This document shows, one piece after another, positions 60,681 through 64,000 of a stretch of 64,000 bases of DNA (position 1 is the first letter of the stretch; each line of letters starts with the position of its first letter). This stretch comes from Streptomyces chromofuscus (lineage in GTDB: Bacteria; Actinomycetota; Actinomycetes; Streptomycetales; Streptomycetaceae): positions 6,389,501 to 6,453,500 of the forward strand of contig NZ_CP063374.1 in assembly GCF_015160875.1 (NCBI RefSeq). The letters are read 5' to 3'. The position numbers were made by a program, and so were the translations under genes. The notes beneath the pieces were generated by a model, which was given only the letters and a program-made list of their open reading frames with translations, was not told the origin of the DNA and made no database searches.

Positions 60681-61100
60681 AACCTGCCCGACCGGCTCAT
60701 CGCCTCGGCATGCCCGCCCCGCATCTTCCGCGACAGGAAATCGGCCTTTCGAACTTGTGGGACGGAGAGCTGATCGAGACGCTCGACAAGAGCTACGGGG
60801 TCTCCCTCCGACTGCAGTGGAGGACGGAAACCTCACACCTCTCCTGCTACCGACGTTCCGGTCCGACTTCGCGCTTTTCGAGAAGTATCGACACCCGAGG
60901 TAGCACCGTTGCAGATTCCGCTCGTCGTGCATGGTGGCGACCGGGACAGCCTCGAGGCCGACCAACTGAGCCAGTGGGCCCGTCACAGCGCAGCGGGCTT
61001 GAGCGAGCACAGCTTTCCCGCGAGCCATTTCTACTTTCGTGAGGAGCCAGCATCGGTCGCAGCCGTACTTGACCCTGGCACAGGTACTGTCGAAGGGTAA
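60681..61100 (+). pseudogene. Type II thioesterase, C-terminal remnant
   Basis: Fragments in different frames read LPRQEIGLSNLWDGELIETL, GGLPPTAVEDGNLTPLLLPT, FRSDFALFEKYRHPR followed by TAG (60900-60902), then IPLVVHGGDRDSLEADQLSQ and HSFPASHFYFREEPASVAAV ending at 61100. These are the lid and C-terminal Asp/His catalytic regions of GrsT-like thioesterases that service NRPS/PKS carrier proteins. The Ser-containing half is missing. Confidence 0.72.
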
Positions 61101-61160
61101 AAGGCCGGACACCTGCCCACACCTCGTCTGAGGAATGTCTCTTGTCACGCGCGGTCTCCC

Positions 61161-61177
61161 ATCACGATTTTCGTGAT
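61161..61177. promoter_or_regulatory. 17-bp palindrome ATCACGA-TTT-TCGTGAT before sagB
   Basis: A perfect 7+7 bp inverted repeat lies 22 bp before the sagB ATG, inside the probable promoter or leader. It is a candidate operator for a dimeric regulator. Confidence 0.55.
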
Positions 61178-61198
61178 CAGTAGATATCTGGAGATGTC

Positions 61199-62701
61199 AT
61201 GACCGATGTTCATGCTTCGCATGTCGACCGCGATTATCCCCACGCGGATGCTTGTGCTCCCGTCGACGAATATCTGCGTCTGCACCCGGCCGCCCGGTTC
61301 GTCGCGGACTCCTCCGGCGCGACTCGGATCTTTGCCGGACATCGCGGCACGGTACTCGGCGCCCTGTCATCAGGGCTGACCGCCGCTCTGGAATTGCTCG
61401 CCGCCCAGTCCGTGGACACAGACGCGCTGCTGGAGGTCGTCCGAAGCCAGGAGGGCGAACCGGCCGTCCTCCAGTTGCCCCAGTTGCTGCGACGGCTGCG
61501 AGCAGGCGGGTGGCTCTCGGTGACGATGAAGACGAACGGAACACCTCTGCTGACCTTCCGCCCGCTGGGGCCAGTGGGACCGCCTGTCCTCGTGCCCACC
61601 GGTGACGTGGCCGACCTACGGCTGTCCCGCTTCGCCGTACTTCGCGTGGAAGGCTCAGGCATGGTCTTGGAGTCGCCCCTGGCCCATGTCGCAGTGGAAG
61701 TGCATGACCCGGCGCTCGTAGGCCTGTTGGCCGCAATGTCGGCGCAGCCTTCATCGCCGGAGGCTCCGCATGGCTCCGCGGGAGCGCGCTCCTACCCGGT
61801 GGAGTGGCCGGAGGCAGTTCCTGCGATGCTGAGGGCCCTGGCCAGGCGCGGGCTGCTGGTCCCGCGCGACAACAGCGTCGAACGCGAACTCCGCTTCGCC
61901 CAGTGGTCGCCGCACGAACTGTGGTTCCATAGCCGCACCCGCATCGGACGCCACGATCTGCCGTACGGCGGCACCTATCCGGGCAGGGGAACCGGTGATC
62001 CTCTTCCTGCGGTGCGGCCACCGTTCGATGGCCCCACGGTGAAACTGCCCCGCGCGGACCTGGAAGCTCTGCGCAGGAACGACCGGCCCCTCACCGAAGT
62101 GTTGGAGGACCGGCAGTCGCTGCGACTCCACCATGACGCGGCACCCATCACCGTCACCCAACTCGGCGAGTTCCTGTACCGCAGCGCCCGCAACCGGGGC
62201 CGATCCTCCGGTGGGCCGCAAGAGGTGGGCAACCGGCCTTATCCGTCTGGCGGCGGTGCGTACGAACTGGAGATCTACCCGCTGATCAACCAAGTGGAGG
62301 GCCTGGAACCCGGCCTGTACCACTACGACCCGCAGGAGCATCGGCTTCAGTTGCTCGCCGTGCCTGGGCCGGCGCTGACGCGCCTGACCCAGATGTCCCG
62401 CATGAGCGCGGGGATGTCCTCGCCTCCACAGGTCACGCTGCTCGTCACGGCCCGCTTCGGGCGGGTCATGTGGAAGTACTCCACTATGGGTTACGCGCTG
62501 GTCCTCAAGCACGTGGGTGTGCTCTACCAGGTGATGTACAGCGTGGCCACGGCCATGGGGCTCGCGGGCTGCGGCCTTGGCGGCGGCGATTCCGACGCCT
62601 TTGCCGCGGCTTCGGGACTGTCGTGGGAGACCGAGTCCACCGTGGGCGAGTTCCTCCTCGGAAGCCGAGGAACTGACAGCGAAGATAAATTTTCAACGTA
62701 G
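61199..62701 (+). CDS. SagB/ThcOx-type FMN-dependent azoline dehydrogenase
   Basis: The 500-aa protein is an intact nitroreductase-fold enzyme of the SagB family, which oxidises peptide thiazolines/oxazolines to thiazoles/oxazoles. The C-terminal half has the flavin site RQSLRLHHDAAPITVTQLGE, PYPSGGGAYELEIYPLINQV and the hallmark VMWKYSTMGYALVLKHVGVL with the catalytic Lys-Tyr pair, then YSVATAMGLAGCGLGGGDSD and TVGEFLLGSRG. The N-terminal ~250 residues form a winged-helix-like peptide-engaging part (TALELLAAQSVDTDALLEVV). CTGGAG precedes the ATG. No YcaO cyclodehydratase is seen in the window, so its partner is unknown. Confidence 0.88.
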   Translation: MTDVHASHVDRDYPHADACAPVDEYLRLHPAARFVADSSGATRIFAGHRGTVLGALSSGLTAALELLAAQSVDTDALLEVVRSQEGEPAVLQLPQLLRRLRAGGWLSVTMKTNGTPLLTFRPLGPVGPPVLVPTGDVADLRLSRFAVLRVEGSGMVLESPLAHVAVEVHDPALVGLLAAMSAQPSSPEAPHGSAGARSYPVEWPEAVPAMLRALARRGLLVPRDNSVERELRFAQWSPHELWFHSRTRIGRHDLPYGGTYPGRGTGDPLPAVRPPFDGPTVKLPRADLEALRRNDRPLTEVLEDRQSLRLHHDAAPITVTQLGEFLYRSARNRGRSSGGPQEVGNRPYPSGGGAYELEIYPLINQVEGLEPGLYHYDPQEHRLQLLAVPGPALTRLTQMSRMSAGMSSPPQVTLLVTARFGRVMWKYSTMGYALVLKHVGVLYQVMYSVATAMGLAGCGLGGGDSDAFAAASGLSWETESTVGEFLLGSRGTDSEDKFST

Positions 62702-63026
62702 TGCCCCGATGTCCAGCGTGATCGCAGGTTTATCTTGCCGTCGAAGATTGATCAGTACGGGGGCGCTGGGGCGGGCGGCAGTGGGACGGCTCGTGGATGC
62801 TGGCGCGACTCGGACCTTGGGGTTTTCAACCTGGACTTTTCGAGGACGGCGTGCGGGTTTGGCGATCACTTGCTGCCTGCTGGGTTTCCGTCTCGAGCGG
62901 GCAGCGCCACGGGGGTCGCCTCGCAGCCGTTCGGTGTCGGCGCGTGGGTACTGACTTCAGCTCGTCGGGGTGAATCTTCACGAAGTCCGTGACGGGCATG
63001 GATAGGTGGCTGTACCTCGTGGTGTG
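62702..63026. other. Gap between sagB and the terminal IS630; no gene seen
   Basis: The 325-bp gap contains no convincing gene. Its right end, ATCTTCACGAAGTCCGTGAC, may be the left end of the IS630 element. Confidence 0.45.
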
Positions 63027-64000
63027 AGAGGTATGCGGATGGGGGCGGCCTGACTCCTGCGGGACGTCGGCGCCGGGAGACGGTACGGATGCAGGCGGAC
63101 GAGCTGTTCGAGCAGAAGGTCAAGCCGCCGGAAGTCGCACGACGGCTCCGGGTGAGCGTGAAGTCGGCCTACCAGTGGCACCAGTTGTGGCGGGACGGCG
63201 GTGCACAGGCTCTGGCCTCCCGCGGCCCGAGCGGGTCGCGGTGCCGCCTGCCCCCCCACGCTGTCTGGAAAAGCTGGCCGCGTACCCCGAGCAGGGCCCG
63301 GCCGCGCAGGGCTGGGTGGGGGACCAGGTGTGGACGGCCGCCCGGGTGGCCACGCTGATCCTCGCGGCTGATGCACCGGCTCGGCTTCAGCCCTCAGGTG
63401 CCCGCGCGGCGGGTCGCCGAGCGCGATGAGCAGGCCGTCACCGTGTGGAAGGAGGCGACCTGGGTCGAGGTAAAAGTGCCCGGGCGGCCTGCGGCGGCTA
63501 CATCTGCTTCGAGGACGAGGCAGGCTTCACCCGGCGGCCGCCCCAAGGACGCACCCGGGGCCGGCGCGGCTGCACCCCGGTCGTGACGGTGAGCGGACGA
63601 CGCTCTGGACGGCTGTCGGTGGCCGGACTGATCGCCATGCAGCCCGGCTCCCGCACCCGGCTGTGCCACCGCCTGCGCAGGCACCGGGCAAAGGCAAGCG
63701 CCGCAGCATGGGCGAACGCGACTTCATCGCGCTGATCGACGGCACCCACCAGCTCCTCAAGGCGCCGATCGTCCCCCTCGTGTGGGACCGGCTCAACACG
63801 CACGTCTCCCATGCCATGCGCGAGCTGATCGCCGAACGTGAATGGCTGAAGGTGTTCCTGCTGCCCGCCTACTCACCCGACCTCATCCCCGTCGAGGGCG
63901 TGTGGGCAAACGTCAAACGCAGCCTGGCCAACTTCGCCGTCATGGCCCTCGACCGGCTCGAAGCCCTCGTCCCCAGCCGGCTCAAGCGCCTGCAGTACAG
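63027..64000 (+). pseudogene. IS630-family transposase, frameshifted, cut by window edge
   Basis: The N-terminus reads ADGGGLTPAGRRRRETVRMQ and PPEVARRLRVSVKSAYQWHQ (HTH) but lacks an in-frame start. Frames then change near 63245, 63360, 63475 and 63690 (HRLGFSPQVPARRVAERDE, GGYICFEDEAGFTRRPPQG, then HTHVSHAM-type DRLNTHVSHAMRELIAER and LLPAYSPDLIPVEGVWANVK). It is a different IS630 from the one at 46.4 kb. The 3' end lies outside the window. Confidence 0.8.

Overview
The window is high-GC DNA with near-universal G/C third codon positions, Streptomyces-type protein families, frequent leaderless starts (a TANNNT box 6-8 nt before ATG/GTG) and a bldA-type TTA codon. It is almost certainly a Streptomyces chromosome segment, probably near the boundary between housekeeping-like and accessory DNA. 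No tRNA, rRNA, CRISPR array or origin was seen.

Region 1 (1-36.4 kb) is mostly ordinary chromosome. It starts inside a sulfite/nitrite reductase gene that follows a small Cys-containing leader peptide. After it come a GNAT acetyltransferase, a secreted protein, a GAF regulator, an AidB-type acyl-CoA dehydrogenase, a YihY membrane protein, a divergent NmrA/AraC pair with a TnpB relic between them, a run of leaderless genes (AraC, VOC, ThuA), and a probable sugar-acid locus (hydroxyacid dehydrogenase, carboxylesterase, DUF2264) with a shared LacI-like operator sequence. Then follow homocysteine S-methyltransferase, a PHP-domain protein, a HIT hydrolase, a GH2 beta-galactosidase whose ABC permease survives only as a 3' stub abutting alditol oxidase, a radical SAM protein, a transmembrane sigma-like/CBM2 sensor, RsgA, Ada-AlkA plus Ogt (alkylation repair), DUF456, a frame-broken HTH regulator and a PP2C-like phosphatase. 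Several intergenic gaps carry GC-rich tandem repeats.

Region 2 (36.7-52.0 kb) is an insertion-sequence island. It holds an IS4 element that truncates a Tn554-type recombinase, a DUF6262 partner, a decayed ISAs1, a frameshifted IS110, an IS701-like element inserted against an IS4 fragment, an IS630 with TA duplication, an intact IS701 with CTAG duplication, and an IS1182. Four cargo items survive among them: a TrmB/LuxR-type regulator, a TTA-containing cupin-like protein, a 59-aa secreted peptide gene and a dead copy of a small LuxR gene.

Region 3 (52.7-62.7 kb) is the most interesting part. A class III lanthipeptide locus has a LanKC synthetase, two previously unmarked short precursor genes (40 and 38 aa, both with an ILELQ/VLELQ leader motif and a perfect S-X2-S-X2-C labionin motif) and an MFS exporter. 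Next to it lies a graveyard of frame-broken biosynthetic genes (carrier protein, MFS transporter, alpha/beta hydrolase, acyl-CoA dehydrogenase, type II thioesterase) around one intact 83-aa LuxR-type regulator. An intact SagB/ThcOx-type azoline dehydrogenase then follows behind a 17-bp palindrome. A ~370-bp block (LuxR gene plus its upstream region) is present twice in inverted orientation, ~10 kb apart, flanking the lanthipeptide genes. The window ends in a decayed IS630.
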